In this document: positions 63,147 to 64,000 of the stretch, piece after piece
Position numbering within the stretch: the first letter of the stretch is position 1
Layout: each line of letters opens with the position of its first letter
Source of the DNA: Sipunculus nudus
Lineage: Eukaryota; Annelida; Sipuncula; Golfingiida; Sipunculidae
Direction: 5' to 3'
DNA: 64,000 nucleotides
Assembly (NCBI GenBank): GCA_026874595.1
Contig: CM049318.1
Location: 19,939,456 to 20,003,455 of the forward strand
The notes under the pieces: model-generated
The model's database searches: none
The model's input: the letters and a program-made list of their open reading frames with translations, nothing else
Told to the model about the DNA's origin: nothing
Translations under genes and position numbers: made by a program

Positions 63147-64000
63147 CTGAATAAAAAAACAATCTCACAGTTTTTATAGTTATTACATGCGATGCTAATC
63201 ATCCCTTTTTACAAGCTTTACGAGAGGTATATGCAGCTCGTTAAATGTAGTCTGTGACACGAACAATAAGACTTATCAGTACATAAGATAAGTTCAGTTT
63301 AGGCATGATCCAATTGAACTGAAAAAAAACAAGGTACTTTTATTGTTTTAATAGATTTCGGACAACAAAAATGAAATAACGTTTAGATTAGCCTGAACAC
63401 GGTAAGATGTATTATTTTTTTAATGATTTGCTTATTTTTAACACAGTTCTTTCTTTTAGGACATATCAACCGCATCATATGCCAAAGTTTCCTTACAAGA
63501 TTCTTTCATAAAATATTTACATCAATAGAATCAAACCTCGCCAGTAAGGTCAATAAGATAAGGTAGATGAGTTTTTTTCTCGTCTTTTTGTCGGCTAATG
63601 TCAATCGATCAATATGTGTTTAATTGATAGATCAAAACACGTTGCTTGAATGTAGGGTCTTTTTGTGAACTGAACTATATTTTCCTTTAAATTCAGATAA
63701 AGCAAGAAAGGTAACCAAGCGTTTGTAATTATTTTGTTTTTCTGTTAACCATATCATTATTTGTTAAGCGTATAGTTTTTATGACAGTGTGCAGGATTAA
63801 ATCCCAAATTCATCTAGAGTTTTAAGAATACATTCCAAGTCCCTTTACGGTTTAAACAAGCTGGTTCGCCACTGGTTCCTTCTTGAGAGACCGGTTAAGG
63901 TCATTATTTACCTTCGCAGATCTATGTCGGAATTTTAGTGTCAAGGTAAAGACAAGACTTCGGCCAGGCCAACAAAACTGACCCTTGCTTTCAGTGGATC
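63147..64000 (-). other. Intron 1 of B2, cut by the window end
   Basis: Matches 28037-28889 of A2 intron 1 base for base apart from scattered changes. No other feature seen. Confidence 0.75.

Larger units (their letters stand above)
38859..64000. repeat. Segmental duplication, copy B (continues past the window)
   Basis: Collinear with 6571-28893. Relative to copy A it has extra blocks at 44417-46315, about 48268-48321, 50249-50915, about 53767-53836, about 54976-55146 and 57361-57431, and lacks about 37 bases (A: about 23485-23525) and about 86 bases (A: about 26252-26337). Confidence 0.95.

Noticed and set aside
1-64000. CRISPR arrays, operons, bacterial-style ribosome binding sites, tRNA or rRNA genes
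   Set aside because: Introns, microsatellites and TIR elements mark this as nuclear eukaryotic DNA, and I saw no tRNA B-box or rRNA-like segment by eye; a tRNAscan run would settle this.

Overview
The window reads as nuclear DNA of a metazoan, most likely a marine mollusc (bivalve-like). It is AT-rich and gene-sparse, coding sequence is split by GT-AG introns, and there are many TA/GA microsatellites, short terminal-inverted-repeat elements and a decayed non-LTR retrotransposon. The taxon is an inference from these traits and from the expansion of small membrane C-type lectin-like genes; nothing in the sequence proves it.

Layout. (1) Bases 1-915, minus strand: a 305-codon uninterrupted coding region that runs off the left edge. 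It encodes an unrecognised protein with at least three internal repeats. (2) 916-6570: repeat-rich non-coding DNA (a 154-bp MITE, TA/GA tracts, a diverged repeat with CRE-like sites). (3) 6571-28893: copy A of a large segmental duplication, with two C-type-lectin-like membrane protein genes on the minus strand (A1 at 7313-11652, A2 at 25939-29211, whose first exon lies just beyond the part seen duplicated). (4) 28894-38858: spacer with an inserted 1.5-kb TA-flanked element, an inverted copy of a segment from copy A, a diverged local duplication, and a 104-bp palindrome between TA tracts. (5) 38859-64000 (cut by the window edge): copy B of the duplication, with orthologous genes B1 (39593-43927) and B2 (exons 2-4 only). 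The copies look roughly 96-97% identical by eye and differ by discrete indels, the largest being 1,899 bp just upstream of B1.

All four lectin-like genes share one architecture: signal peptide plus first half of the CTLD (exon 1), second half of the CTLD (exon 2), an 81-bp glycosylated stalk exon (exon 3), and a stalk, transmembrane segment and about 20-residue tail (exon 4), joined in phases 2-1-1. Each CTLD is short-form (four Cys), lacks an EPN/QPD motif and has WNN where sugar-binding lectins have WND, so Ca2+-dependent sugar binding is probably lost. The alternating order type 1, type 2, type 1, type 2 indicates duplication of a two-gene unit.

The middle of each duplicated block (about 12-25 kb and 46-61 kb) holds no gene I can support. 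It contains a LINE 3' end, three related repeat modules, a 26-bp tandem array and a decayed coding remnant that is more intact in copy B.
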